Source: Clarkia xantiana subsp. parviflora
Lineage: Eukaryota; Streptophyta; Magnoliopsida; Myrtales; Onagraceae
Reading direction: 5' to 3'
NCBI GenBank assembly: GCA_036873135.1
Contig: JAPTYO010000001.1
Span: 26,527,774 to 26,591,773 of the forward strand
Length of the DNA stretch: 64,000 bases
The translations under genes were made by a program, and so were the position numbers. The stretch's first letter is position 1; every line of letters starts with the position of its first letter. The notes under the pieces were generated by a model. The model saw only the letters and a program-made list of their open reading frames with translations, was not told the origin of the DNA and searched no databases. Shown in pieces: positions 19,270 through 32,100 of the stretch.

Positions 19270-21117
19270 ACAACACATCATTAACTTTTTTAGGTGTTTG
19301 TAATCATATAATATTTTTAATAATAATAATAGCTAGTCAAAACCCGAAATGAGATAGGAAACCAACATACTTTAAATAGACTACCTTATTTTCAGAGTAA
19401 ATAAATAAATGATGATTGAATGAAGTGATCATTGACAGATGCATGTATATTGCTGGACTGTAGACAAATAATAGATAACGCGTCTCAAACAAACCCTTGA
19501 AAAATTTCAAGTCAATCAACACGGACCAAATTAATAAAATTATTCATTTGACTATATATATATATATCATGAGCGTCCTTACTAGATAGCTAGGTAATGT
19601 TAAAAGTTGGGTAGCTGCTGAACTAAAAGGACATATATGTTAGTACGCTGAAAGACTAAAACAAGGGTTTGATGACCATCACATGACTTTAGTACATGTG
19701 ATTCTTGCAGCTAGAATCTAGCGAGCTTCCTACCTTATTATATTCAACAAATATAATTTTATACGTGGTATGTATGGACACGATGACCAGATTGCCTGAC
19801 CTTTTCTTTTCCATATTCTTCGGCTTTAAATAATGAGGAAAATCTTATTATGTTCCAACATTAATTGTGCCTAGCTAGCAGCTATATATACATTACTTGG
19901 ATATTTGGTCATTCCAACAAATTGATATTTTATTTTTTTAAATATAATACTAGCTTAAATTTTACATGTGTACAAATTTACTAGCACCGTCACGATTTCT
20001 ATCTTTTTTTTTTTTTACGGAATCAGTCATGTGCATGGCATATGGTAAATAAAATAACTAGTAATTTGTTCAATTGGCTAAACATCCGCTAACAATTTAT
20101 TCAATTGCCTGAACATTAGATATCGATTTATTCAACTACACAAACATCATCTAGCAATTTGTCACATTTTTTTACTCATAACTCATTACTTGCTAGACTC
20201 ATGACTCATTAATTCCTTCCAAATTAAAAAAAATCTTATCAAAGGTAGCAATTTATACATATATAAAACTTCAACTAGTAAAATTATAATATAAAAAAAA
20301 AGTTCAGCCATCAAATTTATTTAACTTGTCCAACTAATAGCTAGCAATTTGATAATTTGGTTAATTTACACCAACAATATCGAGTATCAAAATCACGAGT
20401 TTAATTTAGTGGTCTACTGAACCTTAATTAATTTACGTGTAATGAGCACGAAGAGATTTTGACATATTTTAATTTTTCACCTTATAATTTTTAGCACCTT
20501 AAAAATCTAAGACAATATTGACTCATAAGATACAAAATTTTCTTATGACATCCTTACAAATCCAACAGCTGTCCTTTCTGAAAAATTGAGGATATATAAA
20601 GCTTGACTGATATACCTACATACAAGATAAGAAATCTAATTACCTTCTAATCAAATCAGTGTTAAATCGGGTTTTAATATCAAAATTATGACCGAGTTAA
20701 TCCGTATTACAAAACATGACCAGTAAATTGGTATTAGATTTTCTGATCAAAATAATCGGTCAGAAATTGGTATTCAGTGAATTTTGGTGTCTAAATTACA
20801 CACTGAATTCATACCGATTTATAAGTTTTTGTAATGTCTGGGAAAATGAGTTGACATCATATAGGATTCAAGTTGTCGATGCTAAATGTCTTTTCAAAAT
20901 TGTTAAGAAGTGGATACAAATTATTTAAATTTAGAACCTTAATTTTTATTTTCAATTTTAGTCTTTAGATTAACGTTCATAAAATCGGACTTACGCATTT
21001 TTAGTAAGCAATTTTTAGGTGAGTAAGATATTAATTGGGTATTCTTGGTTGCTACGTTGACGAGCCATTTACTGGTTATTCACGATGTCTGGTTGGAAAA
21101 ATTCAAATCATAGTCGT
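19270..21117. other. AT-rich intergenic DNA
   Basis: No gene is recognised. The stretch at 20650-20840 repeats words such as TTGGTATTAGA and GGTATTCAG and resembles diverged transposon sequence. An AT run is present at 19553-19566. Confidence 0.35.
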
Positions 21118-21878
21118 TGTTGGATCACGGGCGAAGCTCCGTTACGTCCTTGACGGAAAGCTTGGACTCCTGGGCTCCGCGTAATCCTGCAAAAGGGGAT
21201 GACCTGGGTGGTGACCCAGAATCCCTCTCCGATGCTTAAATGAGTATGGTGATCAATGGGTGGTAAGCAAAGAGTCTAAGTTCGTATTAGAGAGTATGCG
21301 TTTTCTCGGGTAACTTCCTCCCTTATATAGGAGGAGGAGTTGCCCAGGTACCTGTGACCATGCTTGGCCGTTGTGCCCATGATTCCGTGTATCTCGTCAC
21401 GATTCCGTATATTTCGGCTGGGATTCCATATATCTCGCCCCACGCTCCGCGTATCTTGCCCGTACTCCGCGTATCTCGGGCACGCCCTGCGTATTACGGG
21501 GAGTTTATCTGTATTCTAACCGTCTTCCCACTACTCTTATCTAGTAGGCGGGTTTCTCGGTCTTATCCTCTGATCACAAGTCTCGACTCCTGTCGGGGAC
21601 TCCAGAGTTGTCTCATTCTAGGTCACCACCCAGGACCTTTAGTCTCTACGGGACAGGTTCAGCCTCTGCGGGGCTTTATTATCGGGGCCTTTACTAAGGT
21701 ATATCGGGGCCTACTCAGAGGCTTTTCATCGGGAGCATTCAGCTCATATATCGGGACCGCTAAAGTCGGGACCCTTCATACTGGACCTCTGGGCCTTCTA
21801 GGCTTTTACGAGGCCCACTGGACCTACTCGCCGTCCATTGGCTGTTAACGGGGCTAACGATTACATCGGAACCCATCA
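21118..21878 (-). mobile_element. Solo LTR of the Tat family
   Basis: The 761-bp sequence is the same LTR as at 8038-8799 and 15814-16575, though clearly more diverged. It is flanked by the 5-bp duplication GTCGT (21113-21117 and 21879-21883). No internal sequence is present, so it probably formed by LTR-LTR recombination. It starts TGTTGG and ends CCATCA on the plus strand. Confidence 0.92.
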
Positions 21879-21949
21879 GTCGTAAGAGTCCGAACAATAC
21901 ATAATGGGATGACATATTGTCGCCATGACTAATTTATTCCATTTTTTAG

Positions 21950-21952
<3 letters not shown>

Positions 21953-22000
<48 letters not shown>
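21953..22000. repeat. (TA)n microsatellite
   Basis: About twenty-three TA units, 75 bp after the solo LTR. Confidence 0.9.
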
Positions 22001-22003
<3 letters not shown>

Positions 22004-22840
22004 CACTAATAAAAGAGACGATGTCCCTCACCCCCTACAAGCCACGTCAGTTCAGTTAGGAGTGGCAATTCGAGCTATTGTGCGTGTCAGTAATAGTGGC
22101 GTGTTAAACATACTAAACACGAACACGCACGGTAAGCTTATTGTGCCACGTTTTACAAACACGAACGCGACACAAAATTTTCCGTGCGTGTTCGTGTCGT
22201 ACTATCGTGTTGTATTAAGTTATTCAACTAGGAGATATTTTAAGAAAAAATCAAAATAATTAACTTCATATAGCAACAAAAAAAAAAATTAATATGTCAA
22301 CATTCCTAAAGTTCGTAATATATGTGATAAACTCTAAAAGTTAAACCACTTATTGTAGTTTTAAAAGCTATTAAAAAAATTTATCTAAAAATTACTCAAG
22401 AATTAAATTTAGTAACAAAACTTTATCGTACTATCGTGTTGTGACATATAAATACAAACAACAAATAATTATATCATACTAATCATTCATAGTATTATCT
22501 TATCGTTCTGTCAGCACAAATACGTTTTACTGGTGAAAATATATAAAATGTTTCCAAAAGCTAAAGGCCAGTTCACACTTAAATAAAGAACAACTAAACG
22601 CCAAGTTCTTTGCAGATATCAAGATAAACCAGTCTAAAAATTCCAAGAAGATGGTTTGAAATTGTACATATCTTTTGACCGGAAAACCTATTAAATTTTT
22701 CTCCAACTCTCTGACCAAGTCAATACATTTCATTTATTATTTATTATTATTATTTTTACATGATTTAATTTAACCTCCCCACCGTGAGTTTTAAAAATTA
22801 ATCTCACACCGATGGATTGGGAGTAATAGAACACTATATG
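22001..22840. other. Intergenic DNA with a CGTGTTCGTGTCG-type repeat
   Basis: At 22080-22215 the words CACGAACACG and CGTGTTCGTGTCG recur in both orientations. This looks like the edge of a dispersed repeat. The rest is AT-rich with no recognised gene. Confidence 0.35.
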
Positions 22841-23130
22841 CACTACAGGAATAATTATTATTAGCGACAATTTTCAAAGTATTTAGTAACACAATTTTAG
22901 TGTCAATGTAGTGGTAGTGACACTTTAAAAAAACATCAACGAATGCACTATTGCAAGAGTGTAGCGACATTTTTTGGTAGTGCCGCACACACTCGTAGCA
23001 ACACTTAACATAAGTGTCGCCATTTAATACCTAGCGTCATTTTAACAAGTGACGCTAGGGATTCCATAGCGTCACTTAGGAAAGCGACACTATGTAAATC
23101 ATTAGCGTCACTTCATAAGTAAGCAATTTT
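22841..23130. mobile_element. CACTA (En/Spm-like) transposon terminus
   Basis: Begins CACTACAGGAATAA, a variant of the plant CACTA terminal repeat. It is followed by several sub-terminal motifs of the type TAGCGTCACTT and AGTGTCGC in both orientations, the typical transposase-binding array. No second terminus or transposase is visible, so it is a fragment or solo end. Confidence 0.65.
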
Positions 23131-23449
23131 TAAAAAAAAATCTTTCGTTCTGTTTTTTCCATTGGCTTTTAGGGTTTAGGATAGAATTGTACAAACATAT
23201 CACCAAATTAGACATTTAATAACATTCCAACCAAAAATAACATTTCATCATAAATGTTTGATGTGATAAATACAGAAAATCTGTACCGGGTCAATCATAG
23301 GATAAACTCTCTTTTTGTACAAGTAGTTTATACACTGCTTCCTTCTCCCAGCTTCCACTGGAACTATTTTCTCTCCACAGTTTCCACAAAAGTGTGAAGT
23401 ACTATGTCATTCTAGCAACGCTCGAGCCTAATGAAATAGTAAATTTAGC

Positions 23450-24642
23450 TCACCTCGAAAAGGCTGAGGCGTCTGAGCGCCTAACGGTATTGCTTTCTCT
23501 ACATTTAGGGTCTGTTAGACAAATATGATCGAATTGTCGTAGGAAAAGACCCAGTTCTGGTTGTACATTCATTCCGTAGTAATTTGAAGAGGAATCCATG
23601 CAGATGCTCCGAGGGTTGTTGTCAATTGCTCCAATTAAGTTAATGGCTTCCTTATAAGAGTTCACTGTAAAATCATTACACCCAGAAGCCACGTTTGCAT
23701 CATTTGCTTCCATCCTAGGAATCTGAGGGTTTGTTTCCTTATTCTGAGATGATCTGGCCACTGCAAATCCTTCTGTAGTTAATAAGCATGTTAGATTGAT
23801 ACCTACAAACTCTGAAATGAAGAAGTTGCACAAAAGATAGGATTAAGAAACTATATCATCAGATTCCTTTTCTTGTCCAAGTAATAAGCTTATCTCACTT
23901 GATCTAACAGCCTCGTGCGGCAGTAGGTTCACCTCATTACTCTGGTCATGCTCCTTTTCACGGACATCAGAATCTGCATCTGGTTTTGTAGATATCAGGC
24001 AAAAAAATTTAATAAGATGTTCAGTTGATTATTACTTAAATTCTCCCTTAGAAACAAGGGATCCGAACACACTAACCTGAGCATCACTCCCTTTCTCGAC
24101 CACTTCCTTATTTCCGTTATCACTTGAATGATTACTCGCAACATTATTTTCAGTTGTAGCTTCAACGTTTTGCAGGGCTGCACATTCATCATTCTCTTCT
24201 CCAGTTGCACAACCAGTTGACTAGCAAAAAGTAAATGTAAAAAGGTTACCTAAATTGAATGGCAAGTCAACTACTTAATTTTTAAAATTTCAGGAATCTT
24301 AAGTACACATGGGCACTTGTTAGATCTGGGAGGTGGCTTACCGATTTCCTTCTCTAGAGATACTGCCAGAAATTTTCAACTCGTTTGTTCTTACAGGCTT
24401 AACAAGATAGTCAGCCACCCCTCTCATCATGCACTTGTATATTGTGCTTATTGAATCCTCAGAGGACATGACTGCCCAGCCAAAAAAAATATAATGAGAC
24501 TACTGATAAAAAAAGCACATAAACAGACAATGAAACCAGATTCGTTAAATTATTAGTAAATACTTATGACAAGAAATTTCTTGAAGATGTCATGCTCCAT
24601 AATTAGTGTAAGTAGTGGATATCCAGATATTGATGGAAAATC
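23450..24642 (-). pseudogene. Pseudo-response regulator (PRR5/PRR7-like) remnant
   Basis: Minus-strand exon pieces match plant clock PRR proteins in order. The second half of the receiver domain is split over 24560-24642 and 24342-24471, the latter with [20 protein letters not shown] and [11 protein letters not shown]. Then come 24077-24220, an open exon starting STGCATGEEN; about 23850-23985, with TKPDADSDVREKEHD; and 23450-23833, ending in SDASAFSR. The N-terminal half of the receiver and the C-terminal CCT domain are absent. After NEL the expected LWQ..WRR motif is visible only with a frame change and a stop. An LTR begins at 24643 exactly where the gene is cut. PRRs normally repress transcription in the circadian clock; this copy cannot. 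Confidence 0.8.
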
Positions 24643-25234
24643 TGTTGGATTTAGGGGATTAATGATACGGAAACAAAACCCTAGATACGTGCATGGTAAT
24701 TAATACACAGCGGAAGAAGGTGTACATACCTACATTGTTTCCTGTAGCCCAGGATCTTTGAGAGGAGTTCTCGATCCACCGGACGGTTCCTCGTAGAGAT
24801 TCGTGTTAGAGAAACCCTACGCGGATTATACCTCACAGCAAAGCCTATGTTGATTCTCCGCTGGATGGATCTACTCGGAGTACTAAACTGTTTGTCGCAA
24901 TTTGGCACCTCCTTGGTGTGTAGTAAGTTCGACCGAAACACTTATTTAGGGAGGAGAGTTTTCTTTTAATCTCACAACTTAGGAGAGAAGAATAACATTA
25001 GTAAAACCATCTTAGGTCCCTATTTATAAGAGTGGAGGTGGGATAAATCCCACCTTCTTAAGTGACATAAGTCGGCCGGCCATGTTAATGAGGGAAGCCC
25101 ATTTTGGGTCTCTTATGTCAATTGGGATTTTAGGCCTAGCCCAAAATCCCTAATGTGACCCAACCTAATTTCTTAGGTACGAGGACTTAATTAATGGGCT
25201 CCCAATTATGGCGCTCATAGTCCAAATGCTAACA
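24643..25234 (-). repeat. LTR (592 bp) of a minus-strand element, dispersed family
   Basis: In minus-strand sense it begins TGTTAGCATTTGG, has a TATAAATAGGGACC promoter motif and ends ATCCAACA. A purine-rich GGCGAGTAGGAGC precedes it, so it is a 3' LTR whose body lies to the right. A relative occurs at 62236-62821 and a fragment at about 42900-43145. It truncates the PRR-like pseudogene. Confidence 0.75.
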
Positions 25235-25272
25235 GCTCCTACTCGCCAGAATAGGAGGGTGCCTATTAATAT

Positions 25273-26932
25273 TGTAAACACCTAATTTTGGACCACGCGC
25301 AACACGTGTGACATAAGACGCGCTAACTGAGGAAATGTTTAAATATGGAAAGTCGTGAAGATTCCAAGAATGACTCCTGTGAAATTAGGATAGTTTATAT
25401 ATTTATTGCAGAAAATATTTGTTGAATAATCAATATTAAATTTTTAAATATTTAGCATTTATGGTTAGAATAAATCGGTAGTATTTTTTTCCTAGTTAAA
25501 CTAGATAGTTTGTACTATATATATAGATGGGTGAACACTCGAAGAAGCACAACATGGAGAAGTCAATGAATTGTTCTTTTGAAAGTCGTCCTTCCGGTGT
25601 TTTATTCACAAATTTGCAATTTTATTAAGTTTGATCTTCATTATTATATTGTTGTTAGGGTTAATAACTAAAAAACTGTCCAAGGTTTACCCTATGTTAA
25701 AATTAGGTGTCGGAAGTTTGAAATGTTAAAATGGACTGTCCCAAGTTTCATTTTTGTTGAAATTTGGTGTCTCGGTGTGATTACTTTAGAGAAGTCAATT
25801 CCGACGAAACCGTCTGTCAAATTCGAGCTCTCATACACACTCTCTTCTCGTCATCTTGCCGGGACCGTCACTTAAAAAGTTGGTCACATCCGGGCAAGTA
25901 AATCTCGCTCTATTGTCATCGGAAAATGGCTCTACACCACTCTTCTAGAACCTTTTTTTTTAATGTTCAATTTTTATGTGAAATTTGACGATTTTGTGAA
26001 AAGTAAATAGTGATGGATTATGAGTGGGTTGGTGAGTTGATGAAAATGATGGAATGAAGATGAAAAGACGCACAAAGACACCAAATTTCAACAAAAATGA
26101 AACTTGAGACAATCCATTTTAACATTTCAAACTTCAGACACCTAATTTTAACATAGGGTAAACCTTGAACAGTTTTTTAGTTATTATTATTAGTTTCATC
26201 ATTAAGCAGTTTCAACACGAAATTGTCCAGCGCGCAGCCCGGCCTCCCATAAATCGTCCATCACCGATCTGTATCATCCAGCGCTCCTTAGCTCCAGAGT
26301 GCCTGTTGTTGACGCTGCTTCCTGCGTGACTTCCACTTTCATCTTTCGTAATTGCTCCTGCTGTGCTTATCTTTATAGGTATAGGTAAAGTTCCTTTTTT
26401 TTTTATACTATTATATTATTATAATTATATTCATCATTATTATATATTATCATGTACATGCAGTTGGTTTAATCAAGTAGTTTAATATTAACTGATTAAT
26501 CTAATTGGATTACATCAAATATATATTAGAGATATTAGATTGTATTTTGATTTAATTATGTTGGATAATTATTAGTACTTTTGTGTCTTACTTTAGTAAT
26601 ATAGTTTTACTGATATAGAACCTGATAACTTCTTAATAATGCGATTAAATATTTATTTTAACGTTTTAATCGATTTAAAATCATACAAAAGACATGTAAA
26701 TGGTGAATTCAGTACCGAAATGACGTAGTTAAAATTATATTTTTAATTCGTAATAGAACCCCAGAACTCGAATTTCTAATCGTGGACCGATTTTATACTT
26801 AGGTTTTTAATTCATTATTCGCCTAGTTAATTTAGGATTCTAGTTAGTCTTAATTAACTAGTGACGACTCTTTTCAAAATGCATCGCTTTTAAAACGTAA
26901 ATTCATCGTAGGTCAGAATTTTAGGTCTAACA
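25273..26932 (+). mobile_element. Solo LTR (TGTAAACACC family) with nested foldback
   Basis: Starts TGTAAACACCTAATTTTGG and ends GGTCTAACA, flanked by AATAT on both sides (25268-25272 and 26933-26937). Without the nested foldback it is about 1.14 kb. Relatives start at 45674 and 48563. It interrupts the internal region of the element whose LTR is at 24643-25234, so it is the younger of the two. Confidence 0.85.
25666..26183. mobile_element. Foldback MITE nested in the solo LTR
   Basis: Arms of about 110 bp begin ACTAAAAAACTGTCCAAGG and end with the complement, GAACAGTTTTTTAGT. A TA on each side is compatible with a TA target duplication, as in Stowaway/Mariner-like elements. The centre is unrelated single-copy-like DNA with CTTCTCG motifs. 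It encodes nothing. Confidence 0.72.
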
Positions 26933-26937
26933 AATAT

Positions 26938-28130
26938 GTTGTTGTCCAACACATAAGCATTTGGTCTTCGATCCAATCCCTGCTTCGAATAGTTCATACG
27001 AGGTTTGCCGTGTGACCGGCGGACACGACGGGCATCGTGCTACTCATCTGTTAGGAGTGTTGTAGCGCACGCAGAACGTTGATTCCCCATGTCTAATCAA
27101 CCTGTTAAAATCAAAAGTGTCGTGTTGTATCCAAGGTCAACTGTAATTTTCCAATTGCCCAGTTTCCACATAGGAACACTTCCTCAGGGCATCTGTACAA
27201 GTATTCACAACCTTTCAACTAATGTCAGGTCAGGTTGGTGGCCACCTAGTGAATATGAGAGTCGGAGAATTTCAGGTGTACTTAACCATCCTCATCACTC
27301 ATACCCTTAGTCAAACCCAACCGGTTTCCAAAGACGTGGTCACTAGACCTTTTTGTTCAGCACTGCGTTCATATGCCGGGAAGCGAACATTGAGCCTGAC
27401 GTTAGGTATGAGTTCTGAGTCCGTAAGGATACTTCATACTACGCGTGCCATATTCGACCACGGGTTATGCTCGGTTATGCTAGATAGAATCCAGGAGATT
27501 CAGATGGACATAAATTGTGGTGGGTTTCTTTATCTAACAACGGTGAGTTTTTTTTTTACCTAACCATGGTGGGTTTCTTTATATAACCATAGTGAGTTTA
27601 TTTATATTCTATGATGGGTTTTTTTTTAATATCTAATTATAGTTACCGAATTGACATTCCCCTATTTGAAGTATAAATTTTTATCCTTAAAAGGCTATCA
27701 TTGTGTAGCTTGTCGGGTTTATGAAAGCATTGTCTGGGCATTGGGTCCTTGCCTGTACGTCTGTGGGTTTCAGATACTGTTGATTCTTCAATGATCTCTA
27801 GGCTAGGCTAGGCTAGGCGAGGTGAGAGTGTTGGTGTTGTACGACCTTTGCATATTGGAATTCTTAAGGACGTATACTCACCCCTATTTTAATTACTTAA
27901 GTTGGATTTTAAGAGTAAATGTATCTTGGACTTACTTGATCGAATGGTCGTTCATTCTGTCGAGTGTGTGTGTTGCCACCATATTCGTGTGGGACTTGAT
28001 ATCGCAATAAGGAAGGAGTCTGGGCATTTTCTTGATGGACTTGATCTTCCGTATATATAGGCTTGGACCTAGACTGGTGAAAAAGATCCAACAGTACCAA
28101 TTAAGCAATTTCCCTAAACATAACTCTATA
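26938..28130 (-). mobile_element. Internal non-coding region of the LTR element starting at 24643
   Basis: The segment about 26990-27480 is clearly similar to 62910-63400, including GGTTTGCCGTGTGACCGGCGG and ACCCAACCGGTTTCCAAAG. Both follow the same LTR and PPT. No gag or pol coding is visible, so this is either the 3' untranslated region of a larger element or a large non-coding derivative. An AGGCT run lies at 27800-27820. Confidence 0.55.
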
Positions 28131-28193
28131 TTAACAACACTTCACCAGATGTAATTGGGAAAGATCTGATCCGATGTATCAACTCCAACGGTA

Positions 28194-28843
28194 CATTTCC
28201 ACGAAATTTACTGTTCATACAATGTGTTTTTTTTGTACCAAACGTTTTCATTTTGTACAGTTTTCATATCTCCGTTAAAGCTCCGTCCATTTTGGCCGTT
28301 GAAAGTCATGTGTCGTGCACATGACTAGCCATAAACTTTTAATTTTGTTCAGTTTAGTCCTTCTAATACAATCCTAACTTTTAATTTGTTCAATTTAGTT
28401 CTAGAGTTTCAATATCGAACCCTTGACCCAAATTGAGCTAGCTAGACCTAGCCTAAGGCTAGATCCGACCATGGGCCGCGGTCGCTGGACCCAGGCGACT
28501 CGGACCCAGGGTCGGACCTAGCCAGGCTAGGTCCGGCTAGGTCAATTGGTACATAGCCCCAATTGGGTTCAATTAGGGCTAGGTCAATTTGAATCAATGG
28601 TTCGATATTGAAATTTTAGGACTAAATTGAACAAATTAAAAGTTAGGAATGTATTAGAGCCTAGATGGACTAAATTGAACAGATAAAAAGTTTAGGGCCA
28701 GTCACGTACACGACACATGACTTTTAACGGCCAAAATGGACGGAACTTTAACGAATGTATGGAAACGGTACAAAATGAAAACGTTTGGTACCAAATAAGT
28801 ACAAAAAAAACATATAGCATGAACAGTAGATTTCGTGCAAATA
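28194..28843. mobile_element. Long-armed foldback element
   Basis: Arms of about 260 bp are inverted copies: the left contains ACGAAATTTACTGTTCATAC, the right its diverged complement, and both contain GACACATGACTTT and TTCAATTTAGT blocks in matching order. The short GC-rich centre has repeated GGACCCAGG and CTAGGTCCG. It ends about 310 bp downstream of the kinase gene stop. Confidence 0.75.
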
Positions 28844-29153
28844 TATAGTATGAGGTAAACCTTAACCCTATATTATATTATAAACACAATGAATATAGAT
28901 GTACAAAGATACAAGGAGGTTTTGTTTCTTCTATATAACACTCACATCCTTTCAAAGACACTGGAAAACGACACCGTCCGACTAAGGAAGCTACTGCTTC
29001 CCATTTCCAGTTCAAATGATACACACACTATTAGTAATACTCTACAGGTACCGTACCAACCACCACCGTATATATAAACAGCTCATAGCATTACAGAATT
29101 AACGTACGAAAGGACGACCAAAAGGTGTATATATAGTCTTAATCCATCATCAA
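28844..29153 (-). other. 3' flank and probable 3' UTR of the kinase gene
   Basis: Contains no coding sequence. The minus-strand kinase stop codon is at 29154-29156, and this AT-rich stretch would hold its 3' UTR and polyadenylation region. Confidence 0.4.
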
Positions 29154-32100
29154 TCACTTGGGTGTCTGGTTCGGTTTAGATGCTGACATGACACGCAATC
29201 GTCTTGCGATTTCAGTGAAACAGGGTCGCGCAGTTGGGTCGGGTGCCCAGCACTGCTCCATTAACAATCTCCATTCTGGGTCACAGAAGCTCGGTACAGG
29301 TGGCCTCAGCGTGTTGTTCACAATACCTCCTGCAAGTTACGAAATTTCGGTTTATGGAATCAGCCCAAAAATGCACAAGACATGGAAGAATTGCCAAGTG
29401 CTCATCACTTATAGTACATACCTATGATCGCACCATAATGCATGTTTGCGTATGGCTCTTCCCCGGTGAGAATTTCCCAAAGGACAATACCAAATGAGAA
29501 TACATCAACCTGCCAAACATTTCCAACTATCATCAATATTTTATATCTTTACTTCTGCACCGCCCGTACTATTTGAAGTGATGGACTCTACTTCTATTTT
29601 TATTTTTACCTCAACAAAATGTTAAAAAAAAAACGAAATTTTTTGAGACAAAGTTGTGCATACCAAATTGGAGAAGAGTAAAAAGTACCTTTTCAGAAAC
29701 TTTGCTACTGCTTCCATTTAGCAACTCAGGTGCCATCCATGGAAGGGTTCCTCGGACTCCGCCAGTGACCAATGTGTTCCTTTTGATTTTAGACAAGCCA
29801 AAATCACCCACCTGACCAAACATGTTTAGATAAAACTTAAAAATGACATTTTTCTTATGTGAAATCAATCAGTGAGATTTCTAAACTCCAATAAGTGAAT
29901 GTCTAACTGCACCTTGCAAATGGGGCGTGCTGGATCTTTCAAGTTGACAAGCAAGTTGTCACATTTCAAATCAAAATGCACGATATTCTTTGAATGCAGA
30001 TATTCCATCCCAAAAGCAGCATCCATTGCAATTATAATCTTCTTACGACGATCTAGATGCCTGGGCATTTCATTCAAAACTAAATGAACACCACAATATT
30101 TTCTCTCCACATCAGTAAAGAAAGCTAGAGATGACGAATGTTTATTATGTACCTGTCCTTGCAGAGTAAAACATGCCTAAGAGAACCGTTAACCATGTAC
30201 TCTGTCACTGTGGCCAACGTTCCTCCAGGCCCGTCTTGCACCACACCATAAAATGCCACGACATTGGGATGATGAAGCTTTGATAGGATATCAGCTTCCC
30301 GCCAGAACTCCACTGTCTGTAAGATGTTTACTACTGTTATTATTTGATTGAATATTAGATACATAAAGAAGAAGAAGAGATTCATAAGTGAATACAACTT
30401 GTTAAAAAAAAATCCTAACCAATCTTTCTTGCTCTGACGAACGGCCAGTGAAACAGCTCTTTTTGATGCGTTTGATTGCAACATCGGATCCCCTCCATTT
30501 TCCGTGATACACAGTCCCGAAAGTGCCTGAGCCCAATTCCTTCAGCTCTTCAAGATCATCATTCTTTATGATCTGAAACAAATAACCAAAAGACAATCTC
30601 GGTGTTATACATGCAAGATCTCCTTGTTTCATTTTTTTACAGTTATAGGTTAAATATCGCATTAATAATGCACCAAGAGGGTGTTGCTCATTCACAGAAT
30701 GAAGGGACACTTGAGCATAAAAAATGTGCAGGAAAAGATTCACGGACGTGCTAAGCATTTAAAGTGCCCACGAATATGTGTAGGTTCCTCATTAATTAAC
30801 AGAAAATAACATTTTTTTTGCTTCCCCTTGTTTTAATGTATCGATTTTGCCCAGAGTCCATCACAATCAGTTCATTGACCATCTATCTAATCTTTGATTG
30901 ACAAAGATTACCGACAGACCGTACAAAAAACTAGAAAGTTATTCCTAAAAGATGACTTAAGGTGGCTACAAATAAATGTAAAGACCTCATAACTGTATGC
31001 ACCTGTGGGTGTCGACTGTCGGATGAGATATATAGTTTCTTTGGCAACTCATTTATGGCTAAAGTTTAATTCACAACTACACAATGTGTAATACCTAGCA
31101 ATTATAAAAGTAATAGCACACAGGATAGATCAACTAAAGTACCTGCAGAGAACTGGGGTCGATGTCATTCAAAGCAAGATTAAAAGAGAATTCGCAGTTT
31201 TCTGGGCCTCCAACTTGCCATCCTGAAGTACACAGAGGAGATATGACAAACGAGTATAATATGTCGGCAATAGGACAAAGATGTATTCATTGATGATACA
31301 TGTACCTCATATTCCGATTCTGGTGTTGTTGGGTTGATGGCATCCAGAATGCTTTCAGCAGCCTTATTCTGAGAAACACTGTAATCTGACTGCATTGTCA
31401 TCGCACTTGGAGCAACAGGACCAGAGGAGACCTGCTGAATAATATCCTTGGTATAGTTGACAGAGGAGTCAACTTCACACCTCAATGGTGGGTAGCTATA
31501 GTCCATTGCAGCCCTTTCATCGGCAGTAGTAAGGGAAGAGGAGAATCCGAGGTGATCCTGGTCCATAAGAGAAATGTCTCTTCTGACAAACTGATCTTGA
31601 GCGATATTACGAAAGTAAGACCAACTCTTAGGGTCGGGGTTTTCCAAGTTCAGGCTCAACCCCGGTCCATCGCCATTGAGGGCACTCATGTTAGGGAGAT
31701 TCTGGGAACCCCTTGCAACTGAAAAAACATCAGACAGAAAATCTCGAGGAAACCGATCATTAATGTCAATCAATATATCTCCATGCTCTCGGTTGCTGTC
31801 ATTCACTGTTGACTGTACACGAGAAACAGTTGTAGGCTTCACTGGAGAAACAGTTGACTTCAAAGAATTCTCAGGGTGCTTTGGTACTTGATTTGCTGTT
31901 TCATTATCCTGAGCAATTCTCTTCACTTGAGAAGCATCTGCATTTTCTGAGTTCATTTGAACTGCTTCTGGAGTTGGTAGAGAATGGTCAGAGAGTGCTT
32001 GTGCCATCAGAAACTGAGTATCAAAAGAATCATCTGATTTTGACAAGCGGTTCGGCTCAGCTTGCTCTCTAGGTATTATTTCAGAGTGGAAAACACGCTG

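Noticed and set aside
24681..24941. 86-codon minus-strand frame
   Set aside because: It lies inside the LTR leader of the 24643 element and has no counterpart frame in the related LTR at 62236.
31676..32072. Plus-strand frames opposite the kinase first exon
   Set aside because: Shadows of the minus-strand coding sequence.
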